Source: Actinomycetota bacterium (GTDB taxonomy: Bacteria > Actinomycetota > Actinomycetes > Nanopelagicales > Nanopelagicaceae). From it: 6,234 bases of DNA. Below the pieces are notes generated by a model. It saw only the letters and a program-made list of their open reading frames with translations, was not told the DNA's origin and did no database searches. Below, in pieces: positions 1 through 5,340 of this stretch. Made by a program: the position numbers and the translations under genes. Location: positions 1 through 6,234 of the forward strand of contig WLCS01000065.1 in assembly GCA_009705185.1 (NCBI GenBank). Reading direction: 5' to 3'. Position 1 is the stretch's first letter. Every line of letters begins with the position of its first letter.

Positions 1-628
1 ATCCTGACTTCATTTTCGATAAACGTGCTGCGTCAAACATGTGGCGCGAAGAATCTGTGAGGGGCAAAATCAAAATGACGATATCCAGGTTAGGCAGATG
101 TTTATCGAGCTGATCGATGGTGAGCGAACCATCTCTACCCGATTGAGTAAATGCGGTGATGCTTACATCAAAGACAGAGAGTTTCTTTGCGATTTCTTTT
201 CCAATAGATCCAAAGCCAACAATTCCAACTTTGCTGTCAGATAGAGCAGGAAAGCGGCGGTGATTCCAAATGCCATCTTTTTGATCTTGCATAAACTCTG
301 AAAATCCACGGCGAGAAGCAATTGCTAATCCGACAGCGAGTTCGGCAGTCGATGCATCGTGAACGCCGGTTGCATTACACAGAGTTAAACCGGGGCGAAG
401 ATGGGCAAGTGCATCTTCATATCCAGCGTTTGGCATTTGCAGGGTTTTCAAATTAGTCATCTTGCTTACATATGAAAGTCCCTTAGCACCTGTCATATAG
501 GTAGGAACATAGAAATCAACTTGGGATAAGTCCGAAGTATCTAAAGGGAAATTTTCAGGTGATAGAAGTGTGACTCCAGCAGGAACTTTAAGGTCAGACC
601 ACTGAGTCCAAACTTTTATATCGGTCAC
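1..628 (-). CDS. D-2-hydroxyacid dehydrogenase, NAD(P)-binding family, partial (C-terminus beyond the left edge)
   Basis: The visible 209 residues are the N-terminal and cofactor-binding part of a D-isomer-specific 2-hydroxyacid dehydrogenase, a family that interconverts 2-keto and 2-hydroxy acids such as glyoxylate/glycolate, hydroxypyruvate/glycerate or pyruvate/D-lactate. The nucleotide motif VGIVGFGSIGKEIAKKL sits at about residues 134-150 (GxGxxG at 138-143). It is preceded by the family segment HDASTAELAVGL (90-101) and followed by LDIVILILPLTDSSRHMF (181-198). The segment after the second Rossmann strand (TQSGR, 161-165) lacks the Asp typical of NAD enzymes, which hints at NADP(H) use (inference). 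The catalytic Arg, Glu and His lie outside the window. The start is a GTG immediately after the TAA of the upstream FAH-family gene, in the same frame, so no earlier start is possible. The next in-frame ATG is 44 codons on. It is last of the four visible minus-strand genes, and its role in the pathway is unproven. Confidence 0.88.
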   Translation of the reverse strand, partial: MTDIKVWTQWSDLKVPAGVTLLSPENFPLDTSDLSQVDFYVPTYMTGAKGLSYVSKMTNLKTLQMPNAGYEDALAHLRPGLTLCNATGVHDASTAELAVGLAIASRRGFSEFMQDQKDGIWNHRRFPALSDSKVGIVGFGSIGKEIAKKLSVFDVSITAFTQSGRDGSLTIDQLDKHLPNLDIVILILPLTDSSRHMFDAARLSKMKSG

Positions 629-1477
629 TTACTTAAGTCTTTCAGGAATTACTTCAACTGTATTTGTGAGAACTCCAACTCCCGCAACATCGATTTCAAC
701 AATGTCGCCAGCGGCAAGTGCGATATCCATTGGAGGAACGATTCCTGTACCTGTAGAGAGAATTACACCGTGTGGAAAGTCTTGGCAGCGGAATAAGTAA
801 TCAACAAGATCTTCAAGAGTGCGATTGAGCTGCCCGAGTGATGTTTGAGCTTCCCATGTTGTCGATGCGCCACGAAGAATTTTTGCTTTGATGGTCATCT
901 CTTGGGCAGCCGGCGCAAGCCAAGAGGGAGTGATATCTGGCCCCAGTGAAGTAGAGCCAATGTAAATCTTTGCTTGTGAGAGATAGAGAGGGTTTTCGCC
1001 TTCGATTGATCGTGATGTGACATCGTTACAAATTCCGTAACCAATAATTTCCCGATGCTTATTAATAAAAATCGCAACTTCTGGTTCTGGTACCGAAGCC
1101 GCGCTGTCATAACGGATACCGATTTTTGCACCGGTACCGCGCGCACGAACCGCTGTTGATTTGAAGAAAAGTTCTGGACGGTCTGCTTCATACACTCTTT
1201 GATACACATCAGGAACGCCTGATTCCTCTTTACGTGCATCACGAGAACGTAGATAGGTAACACCAGCACCCCAGAGTTCAATTTCGGGTGCAATCGGTGC
1301 GGCAAGTGTTCCTTTAATTTCCGCGCTTGCTTTTGTGGATGCATCTTTTAACTCTGCAAGAGTCAGATGAAACGCTTCAGTAAGGGTTGGTATGCCATCG
1401 ATTGTGCGATGGGTGCCATCGACTGTTACGGCAAAACGATATTGAGAATCAGATGTGTGCAGAACAGAAAATTTCAT
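629..1477 (-). CDS. Fumarylacetoacetate hydrolase (FAH) family enzyme: 2,4-diketo-3-deoxy-sugar-acid hydrolase or 2-keto-3-deoxy-sugar-acid dehydratase
   Basis: This is a complete 282-residue FAH-superfamily protein, a cytoplasmic metal-dependent enzyme. The expected metal ligands are visible as an ExE pair in VPEPEVA (E131, E133) and the Asp of NDVTSR (D152). Other family landmarks are WGAGVTY (69-75), FFKSTA (104-109), the conserved segment EGENPLYLSQAK (159-170) and STGTGIVPP (241-249). In a fucose-type cluster, the expected job of a FAH member is to cleave 2,4-diketo-3-deoxy-L-fuconate to pyruvate and L-lactate. From memory, however, the EGENPLYLxQAK segment and the WGAGVTYxRSRDAR region are more typical of 2-keto-3-deoxy-D-arabinonate dehydratase-like members, so a dehydratase is a real alternative. 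The ATG start has GGAG four bases upstream, 11 bases after the mutarotase stop. Family assignment is near certain; substrate and reaction are not. Confidence 0.9.
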   Translation of the reverse strand: MKFSVLHTSDSQYRFAVTVDGTHRTIDGIPTLTEAFHLTLAELKDASTKASAEIKGTLAAPIAPEIELWGAGVTYLRSRDARKEESGVPDVYQRVYEADRPELFFKSTAVRARGTGAKIGIRYDSAASVPEPEVAIFINKHREIIGYGICNDVTSRSIEGENPLYLSQAKIYIGSTSLGPDITPSWLAPAAQEMTIKAKILRGASTTWEAQTSLGQLNRTLEDLVDYLFRCQDFPHGVILSTGTGIVPPMDIALAAGDIVEIDVAGVGVLTNTVEVIPERLK

Positions 1478-1481
1478 TTTT

Positions 1482-1485
1482 CTCC
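1482..1485 (-). promoter_or_regulatory. Ribosome binding site of the FAH-family gene
   Basis: On the minus strand the 11-base gap after the mutarotase stop reads TCTGGAGAAAA directly before the ATG. GGAG is complementary to the 16S rRNA tail and lies four bases from the start, a little close but usable. It supports the ATG at 1477. Confidence 0.65.
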
Positions 1486-1488
1486 AGA

Positions 1489-1812
1489 TTAGTCGACGTG
1501 GAAGTTTTCAGGAATTGTGTGCCACCACTCGCCTTCACGAGCTTCAGGAACTTGTGCCTGCATCGCATCAGTTATTTTCCACCAACGCTGGGTCTCAGGA
1601 TCTGCAGCGATCATCGCCATATCTGCTTCGTAGTCAGTGCCGGTGTATTCCATGTATGCAAAGAGCAAGTGTTCGTATCTGAAAATTGTGTAGTTCTGAA
1701 TATTTGCTCTCTTTATTGTTGCCAAGATAGTAGGCCAAGCATCTGCGTGGATACGTTCGTATTCCTCGATATCTTGAGGACGGATTCCAATTACTTGTCC
1801 GATTCGCCTCAC
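1489..1812 (-). CDS. RhaM/RhaU-type sugar mutarotase (L-rhamnose/L-fucose mutarotase family)
   Basis: This complete 107-residue protein belongs to the small L-rhamnose mutarotase (RhaM, formerly DUF718) family, alpha+beta ferredoxin-like dimers of about 105 residues that interconvert sugar anomers. Visible landmarks match the E. coli enzyme as I recall it: Y18 and H22 in EYERIHADAWPTI, where the His is the catalytic acid, and the WW pair (77-78) in RWWKITDAMQ. The C-terminal EGEWWHTIPENFHVD is also typical. Placed between an L-fucose-type dehydrogenase and downstream catabolic enzymes, it most likely supplies the anomer that the dehydrogenase oxidises, so L-fucose or D-arabinose is a better guess than L-rhamnose (inference). 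The start is a GTG three bases after the TAA of the aldo/keto reductase, in the same frame, with GAAGG eight bases upstream. No earlier start is possible because of that TAA. Confidence 0.88.
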   Translation of the reverse strand: MRRIGQVIGIRPQDIEEYERIHADAWPTILATIKRANIQNYTIFRYEHLLFAYMEYTGTDYEADMAMIAADPETQRWWKITDAMQAQVPEAREGEWWHTIPENFHVD

Positions 1813-1815
1813 TTT

Positions 1816-2793
1816 TTAGACCTTCAATCTTTCGACTAAACCAGAGTTCTCAAGGTCGACCCAAACACTTTCGGGAATAGGGAAATCGAAACTATCGACA
1901 TATGTTTGTAACTCGCTCACATTTCTTGGGCCAGTGACAACTGCGGTTACAGCAGGATGACGCATCGGAAATTGAACAGCGGCTGCGATAAGTGGCACGT
2001 TTCGCTCTTTCAAGAAGTCACATATTTTCTTGGCTCGAGCGACAATTTCGTCAGAGGCAGGTAGGTAGTTATATGTTGCACCTGGTGCAGGGTTTGCCAA
2101 AACGCCAGAGTTAAGAATTCCGCCCATCGAGATATCAATGTTGTGTGCAAGCGCGTATGGAAAAAGTTCTTCTTGCGCAATTTGATCTAAGAGTGTGTAG
2201 CGACCTGCAATCAGTGCGATATCTAGATCAGTGTTCTTCATAATCTGAAGTGCTGGCTCAACATAATTCATTCCGAGACCAATTGCCTTAATCAAACCCT
2301 GGCTTCGCAAATCCGCCAACACAGGAAATGCATTTTCAATTGCTTCTGGAATGTAATCCTCTGCATCGTGCATTAAAACAATATCAATATGTGGCAGCCC
2401 TAATCGCTCGAGGCTCTCTTCGAAAGATCGCTTGATTCCATCTTTTGAATAATCGTAAACAGGCACGATATCGCGTGGTGCATCTGGGAACCACTTTTCT
2501 GGTTCAACACCTTCTACATGCTTAAGAACTCGACCAACCTTGGTTTCAACAATGAATGGAACTTTTGCATTTCGAAGCACTTTACCAACTCGCTTTTCGG
2601 CAATGCCGTGTCCATATTGAGGGGCGGTGTCGAAGTAATTAATGCCTAGATCAAGTGCCCTATTGAGCAGTTCATCTCCATCTTTATCGCTTACTGATGC
2701 GAAGAGGCCGCCAAGTGGTGCTGTTCCTAAACTTATTCGGGTGACTTCAAGGTTTGACCTTTTTAATTTAACTTTCTCGCTGTATCGCGCCAT
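1816..2793 (-). CDS. Aldo/keto reductase, probable L-fucose / D-threo-aldose 1-dehydrogenase
   Basis: This 325-residue cytoplasmic aldo/keto reductase probably oxidises L-fucose (and likely D-arabinose, of the same threo series) at C1 to the aldonolactone with NAD(P)+. The complete catalytic tetrad is visible: D55 and Y60 in YFDTAPQYGHG, K85 in ETKVGR, and H142 in VLMHDAED. The segments ESLERLGLPHIDIVLMHD (126-143) and GRYTLLDQ (197-204) resemble D-threo-aldose 1-dehydrogenase and plant L-galactose dehydrogenase, by memory of the families. I chose the ATG at 2793 (MARYSEKVKL) rather than the upstream in-frame TTG at 2835. The 14 added residues would be unlike the family, would lie in the divergent control region, and would start with a poor codon. 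There is no Shine-Dalgarno sequence, but a TATGAT ends exactly six bases before the ATG, so the transcript is probably leaderless. It is the first gene of the minus-strand operon. Confidence 0.88.
   Translation of the reverse strand: MARYSEKVKLKRSNLEVTRISLGTAPLGGLFASVSDKDGDELLNRALDLGINYFDTAPQYGHGIAEKRVGKVLRNAKVPFIVETKVGRVLKHVEGVEPEKWFPDAPRDIVPVYDYSKDGIKRSFEESLERLGLPHIDIVLMHDAEDYIPEAIENAFPVLADLRSQGLIKAIGLGMNYVEPALQIMKNTDLDIALIAGRYTLLDQIAQEELFPYALAHNIDISMGGILNSGVLANPAPGATYNYLPASDEIVARAKKICDFLKERNVPLIAAAVQFPMRHPAVTAVVTGPRNVSELQTYVDSFDFPIPESVWVDLENSGLVERLKV
1821..1825 (-). promoter_or_regulatory. Ribosome binding site of the mutarotase gene
   Basis: GAAGG on the minus strand lies within the last codons of the aldo/keto reductase, eight bases before the GTG start at 1812. 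It supports a GTG initiation that would otherwise look doubtful. Confidence 0.6.
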
Positions 2794-2799
2794 AAAATC

Positions 2800-2805
2800 A
2801 TCATA
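2800..2805 (-). promoter_or_regulatory. Predicted -10 element of the aldo/keto reductase operon, leaderless start
   Basis: On the minus strand TATGAT (5 of 6 matches to TATAAT) is followed by GATTTT and then the ATG at 2793. Usual -10 to start-site spacing would put +1 on the A of the ATG. No convincing -35 is seen at 16-18 bases, the best being TTCGCT at 17, which is usual for many actinobacterial promoters. The lack of a Shine-Dalgarno sequence fits a leaderless mRNA. Confidence 0.5.
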
Positions 2806-2811
2806 TATGAT
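2806..2811 (+). promoter_or_regulatory. Predicted -10 element for the L-fuconate dehydratase operon
   Basis: TATGAT on the plus strand directly abuts the opposite-strand TATGAT, the two forming a 12-base palindrome. Start of transcription would fall near 2818, giving a leader of about 40 bases that contains the AAGGA site. No good -35 is seen. An alternative weaker -10 (TATTAA, 2837-2842) lies closer to the gene. Confidence 0.35.
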
Positions 2812-2847
2812 TTTTCGGTCCAAGCGAATAGTCAATTATTAAATATT

Positions 2848-2852
2848 AAGGA
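2848..2852 (+). promoter_or_regulatory. Ribosome binding site that decides the dehydratase start
   Basis: AAGGA precedes three consecutive in-frame ATG codons at 2852, 2855 and 2858. Only the third has a usable spacing (five bases); the first overlaps the site itself. This selects MPKITGF as the N-terminus. Confidence 0.6.
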
Positions 2853-2857
2853 TGATG

Positions 2858-4156
2858 ATGCCGAAGATTACTGGTTTCAAAACAGTCGATGTCCGTTTTC
2901 CAACGTCACGTGGTTTAGACGGATCAGATGCAATGAATAAGGAACCAGATTATTCGGCCGCACTAGTTATATTAGAAACTGATGATCCTAATTTACAAGG
3001 TCACGGTTTTGTTTTTACATGCGGACGCGGCAATGATTTGCAATGCGAAACTATTGCGCAACTTGCACCGTACGCCGTCGGTCGTGACTTAGATGATCTA
3101 TCTACAAGCATGGGAGATTTTGCACGCAGCTTGGTTCGCGATTCACAAATCCGTTGGCTAGGACCAGAAAAGGGTGTTACGCAAATGGCAGCCGGTGCTG
3201 TCATTACCGCAGCTTGGGATTTAGTAACAAAGCATGCGAAGAAACCGCTTTGGAAATTCCTTTCAGATTTAACACCAGAAGAAATTGTTGAACTTGTTGA
3301 TTTCCGTTACATCACCGACGCCCTTACTAAAGATGAAGCTCTTGAAATCTTGCGCAAGACTGTCCCACAACGTGCTGCGAACGAAGCAAAGCTTCGTGCA
3401 GAGGGTTTACCTGCATATACAACTACTCCAGGTTGGCTTGGTTACACAGACGAGAAGATGGTTCGTCTTGCAAAGGAAGCCGTTGCAGATGGATACAAAC
3501 TCATCAAATTAAAATGTGGTGGATCTCTTGAAGATGACAAGCGCAGATTAAAACTTGCACGCGAAGCCGTAGGTCCAGATATCAAGATCTCTATTGATGC
3601 AAACCAAGTTTGGGATGTAAACCAAGCAATTGAATGGATTAAGGGAATCGGAGATGTAAATCTTCACTGGGTTGAAGAACCAACTAATCCTGATGATGTT
3701 TTGGGTCATGCAGCAATTGCAAAGGCAATCGCTCCTGTACGAGTTGCAACTGGCGAACACGGCATGAACCGCATACTTTTCAAGCAGATGTTGCAGGCTA
3801 AGTCATTCTCATTCATGCAAATCGATGCAACTCGAGTTGCGGGCGTAAATGAAAATATTGCGAACATCTTGATGGCTGCAAAATTTGGTGTTCCAGTGTG
3901 TCCACATGCAGGTGGAGTCGGACTCTGCGAATTAGTGCAGCACCTTGCGATGTTTGATGCAGTGGCAGTATCTGGCCATCACCCTGATCGTGTCGTTGAA
4001 TTTGTTGATCACTTGCACGAACACTTTGTCGTTCCAACGAATATCCAAAATGCGCATTACATGCCTCCAACTGAGCCTGGTGCCGGTGGAGAAATGTTTG
4101 CTCAATCAATTGCAGATTTCACATTTCCTACCGGAAAAGAATGGGTAAACGCATGA
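2858..4156 (+). CDS. fucD: L-fuconate dehydratase (enolase superfamily)
   Basis: This 432-residue cytoplasmic Mg2+ enzyme of the mandelate-racemase/enolase superfamily dehydrates L-fuconate to 2-keto-3-deoxy-L-fuconate. All expected residues are visible: the KxK base motif (K217, K219) in LIKLKCGG, metal ligands D247 (SIDANQ), E273 (WVEEPT) and E300 (ATGEH), and H350 in CPHAGG. Each number is one less than the position I recall for the Xanthomonas campestris L-fuconate dehydratase, so the alignment is almost collinear. The N-terminal [16 protein letters not shown] (12-27) and the 60s CGRGN capping loop are also characteristic. The family acts on several acid sugars of related stereochemistry, including D-arabinonate, so substrate range may be wider. 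The start at the third of three ATGs follows the AAGGA site. It overlaps the next gene by four bases (ATGA), indicating translational coupling. It is divergent from the aldo/keto reductase operon. Confidence 0.95.
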   Translation: MPKITGFKTVDVRFPTSRGLDGSDAMNKEPDYSAALVILETDDPNLQGHGFVFTCGRGNDLQCETIAQLAPYAVGRDLDDLSTSMGDFARSLVRDSQIRWLGPEKGVTQMAAGAVITAAWDLVTKHAKKPLWKFLSDLTPEEIVELVDFRYITDALTKDEALEILRKTVPQRAANEAKLRAEGLPAYTTTPGWLGYTDEKMVRLAKEAVADGYKLIKLKCGGSLEDDKRRLKLAREAVGPDIKISIDANQVWDVNQAIEWIKGIGDVNLHWVEEPTNPDDVLGHAAIAKAIAPVRVATGEHGMNRILFKQMLQAKSFSFMQIDATRVAGVNENIANILMAAKFGVPVCPHAGGVGLCELVQHLAMFDAVAVSGHHPDRVVEFVDHLHEHFVVPTNIQNAHYMPPTEPGAGGEMFAQSIADFTFPTGKEWVNA

Positions 4157-4890
4157 GTTCAGAATTCAAAGGTCTCACCGCTGCAGTCACTGGTGCGGGT
4201 TCAGGAATCGGATTAGCAACACTCAAAATTCTTGCTGATGGCGGCGCAAAGGTTTATGGATTAGATATTGCCGAAGGTGGAATAGCTGAACACGGCGAGT
4301 GGCTTCAGTGCGACGTTGGTGATGACGCATCTGTCGCGGCAGCGTTTTCAAAGATTTCCGCATTAGACATTCTTATTAACAGCGCTGCAATTAGCGCCGT
4401 CGGCACAGTCGAAGCCAACCCATCTGAAGAATGGGCGAAAGTCATGAATGTCAACGTTGTCGGAATCGTGCGAACAGTTCGTTCGGCGCTTCCACTTCTT
4501 CGCAAGAGTAAATCTGCATCTGTAACAAATGTTTGTTCTGTTGCAGCAACTGCTGGAATTCCAAAACGGGCTCTTTACAGTGCAAGTAAAGGCGCAGTTC
4601 TTTCACTGACGATGGCAATGGCAAATGATCATATTGTTGATGGCGTGCGAGTTAATTGCGTGAATCCAGGAACTGCAGATACTCCATGGGTGCAACGTCT
4701 ATTGGCGCAAGCAGCTGATCCTGCTGCAGAGAAGAAAGCTCTCGAAGCGCGTCAACCACTTGGAAGATTAGTCAGTGCTGAAGAAGTTGCTCGCGCTCTC
4801 TGCTATTTAGCGAGTCCGCTTCAAGGTTCAACAACTGGAACATCACTGGCTGTAGATGGCGGAATGCAAGGGTTAAGAATTCCCAAGTAA
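4153..4890 (+). CDS. Short-chain dehydrogenase, probable 2-keto-3-deoxy-L-fuconate dehydrogenase
   Basis: This 245-residue classical short-chain dehydrogenase/reductase probably oxidises the C4 hydroxyl of 2-keto-3-deoxy-L-fuconate to the 2,4-diketo acid with NAD+. Motifs in order: TGAGSGIG (13-20), the cofactor-selecting D38 in YGLDIA, which favours NAD+ over NADP+, CDVGD (53-57), NSAA (76-79, a variant of NNAG), N101 in MNVNVVG, catalytic S129 in NVCSVAA, Y142 and K146 in YSASK, and NPGTADTPW (171-179). The C-terminal LAVDGGMQG is the usual family ending. The ATG at 4153 overlaps the dehydratase stop as ATGA. An in-frame ATG at 4141 would only add four residues and is less likely. Its 3' end overlaps the opposite-strand CoA-binding gene by 18 bases. 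The family is certain; the substrate comes from genomic context and known fucose clusters. Confidence 0.88.
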   Translation: MSSEFKGLTAAVTGAGSGIGLATLKILADGGAKVYGLDIAEGGIAEHGEWLQCDVGDDASVAAAFSKISALDILINSAAISAVGTVEANPSEEWAKVMNVNVVGIVRTVRSALPLLRKSKSASVTNVCSVAATAGIPKRALYSASKGAVLSLTMAMANDHIVDGVRVNCVNPGTADTPWVQRLLAQAADPAAEKKALEARQPLGRLVSAEEVARALCYLASPLQGSTTGTSLAVDGGMQGLRIPK

Positions 4891-5298
4891 TTTGGCGTGA
4901 TCAATTTTGATGCATCGATCCATGATTACGCCGAGTCCTGCTTCTGCACCTTCACTTGCAACCTCAGCTACAGATATCCCAAGTTGAAGCCAAATATTTT
5001 TTGCCTTTATAGATATCGCTTGGTGAAGCACTTCCAAACAATCTGATGGTTTGCGAAAAACATCAACCAAATCTATTTCCTGCTCAATTTCGCTTAAAGA
5101 TTTATAGACTTTTTGACCGAGAATTTCTTCCTCGGATGGATTTACAAAGAATAATTCGTAATCTGAGTTCTTCTGCAGATATCGAGCAACCTGATAACTA
5201 GCTCTCTCAGGGTTTGCCGAAACTCCAACAATTGCTATTGAGTGGACAGCGAGCAGCAACTTACGAAGTTCATCATCAGTCGGTGCAAGAGTGGTCAT
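4873..5298 (-). CDS. CoA-binding domain protein, YccU-like
   Basis: This complete 141-residue cytoplasmic protein is a single CoA-binding domain with a Rossmann-like fold, as in E. coli YccU and the N-terminal part of acyl-CoA synthetase (NDP-forming) subunits. Landmarks are IAIVGVSANPERASYQVARYL (21-41), FFVNPSEEEILGQKVYKSL (50-68), DLVDVFRKP (76-84), IWLQLGI (102-108) and the C-terminal [17 protein letters not shown] (121-137). No ligase domain follows and no catalytic function is known to me for these stand-alone domains. The ATG has no Shine-Dalgarno sequence, but TAGGAT ends six bases before it, suggesting a leaderless transcript. It ends inside the short-chain dehydrogenase gene and is divergent from the membrane-protein gene. 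Nothing ties it to sugar catabolism; it looks like an unrelated neighbour. Confidence 0.88.
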   Translation of the reverse strand: MTTLAPTDDELRKLLLAVHSIAIVGVSANPERASYQVARYLQKNSDYELFFVNPSEEEILGQKVYKSLSEIEQEIDLVDVFRKPSDCLEVLHQAISIKAKNIWLQLGISVAEVASEGAEAGLGVIMDRCIKIDHAKLLGNS

Positions 5299-5304
5299 GG
5301 TTGC

Positions 5305-5310
5305 ATCCTA
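5305..5310 (-). promoter_or_regulatory. Predicted -10 element of the CoA-binding protein gene, leaderless start
   Basis: TAGGAT on the minus strand (TAnnnT pattern, 4 of 6 to TATAAT) is followed by the six bases GCAACC and then the ATG at 5298. This is the same geometry as at the aldo/keto reductase gene. A weak upstream TTTACG lies 15 bases further. No ribosome binding site is present between it and the ATG. Confidence 0.45.
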
Positions 5311-5327
5311 ATCTCACTCGAGAGGCG

Positions 5328-5333
5328 TAAACT
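5328..5333 (+). promoter_or_regulatory. Predicted -10 element of the FUSC-like gene, leaderless or nearly so
   Basis: TAAACT (TAnnnT pattern, 4 of 6 to TATAAT) ends seven bases before the ATG at 5341, putting +1 on or one base before the A. GAGAGG at 5320-5325 is 15 bases from the ATG, too far for a normal Shine-Dalgarno sequence. Its -35 zone overlaps the opposite-strand TAGGAT, so the two promoters would compete. Confidence 0.35.
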
Positions 5334-5340
5334 TCTCTTA

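Larger units (their letters stand above)
2794..2814. promoter_or_regulatory. Inverted repeat in the divergent control region, candidate operator
   Basis: The 64-base gap between the two divergent catabolic genes contains AAAATCAT (2794-2801) and its perfect inverse complement ATGATTTT (2807-2814), separated by five bases. Nested within it, 2800-2811 is a perfect 12-base palindrome, ATCATATATGAT. The element covers the likely -10 sites of both directions and abuts the aldo/keto reductase start, so a bound repressor would block both units at once. No regulator gene is in the window. The operator role is inference, because AT-rich palindromes also arise simply from two facing -10 elements. Confidence 0.45.

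Noticed and set aside
41..244. Plus-strand 67-codon open frame at the left edge
   Set aside because: It is antisense to the Rossmann region of the 2-hydroxyacid dehydrogenase and shows no family features.
1387..1839. Plus-strand 150-codon open frame opposite the mutarotase and the FAH gene
   Set aside because: It lies antisense to two genes with clear family motifs, its protein is rich in Cys, Phe and Ser with no recognisable domain, and it has no fitting start signal.
2794..2835. Upstream in-frame TTG extension of the aldo/keto reductase, adding 14 residues
   Set aside because: It begins at TTG, reads through the palindromic promoter zone, and adds a sequence (TIRLDRKIIYDDF) unlike the usual N-terminus. 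The ATG at 2793 gives a normal family length.
2824..2835. TTGACT (minus strand, 2830-2835) as a -35 box for the aldo/keto reductase promoter
   Set aside because: It is 24 bases from TATGAT, too far for a standard spacer. With a 17-base spacer the matching -10 would be AATCAT, which is weaker and less well placed.
2834..2847. AT-rich imperfect inverted repeat (AATTATTAAATATT) before the dehydratase
   Set aside because: Only 10 of 14 positions are symmetric and the stretch is almost purely A and T, so chance symmetry is likely.
3813..4109. Minus-strand 98-codon open frame within the dehydratase
   Set aside because: It is antisense to the metal- and base-containing C-terminal barrel of the dehydratase. 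Its Gln- and His-rich translation is typical of a shadow frame.
4882..4895. Small CCAA/TTGG hairpin as a terminator for the short-chain dehydrogenase
   Set aside because: It has only four base pairs and no following T run, too weak to call.
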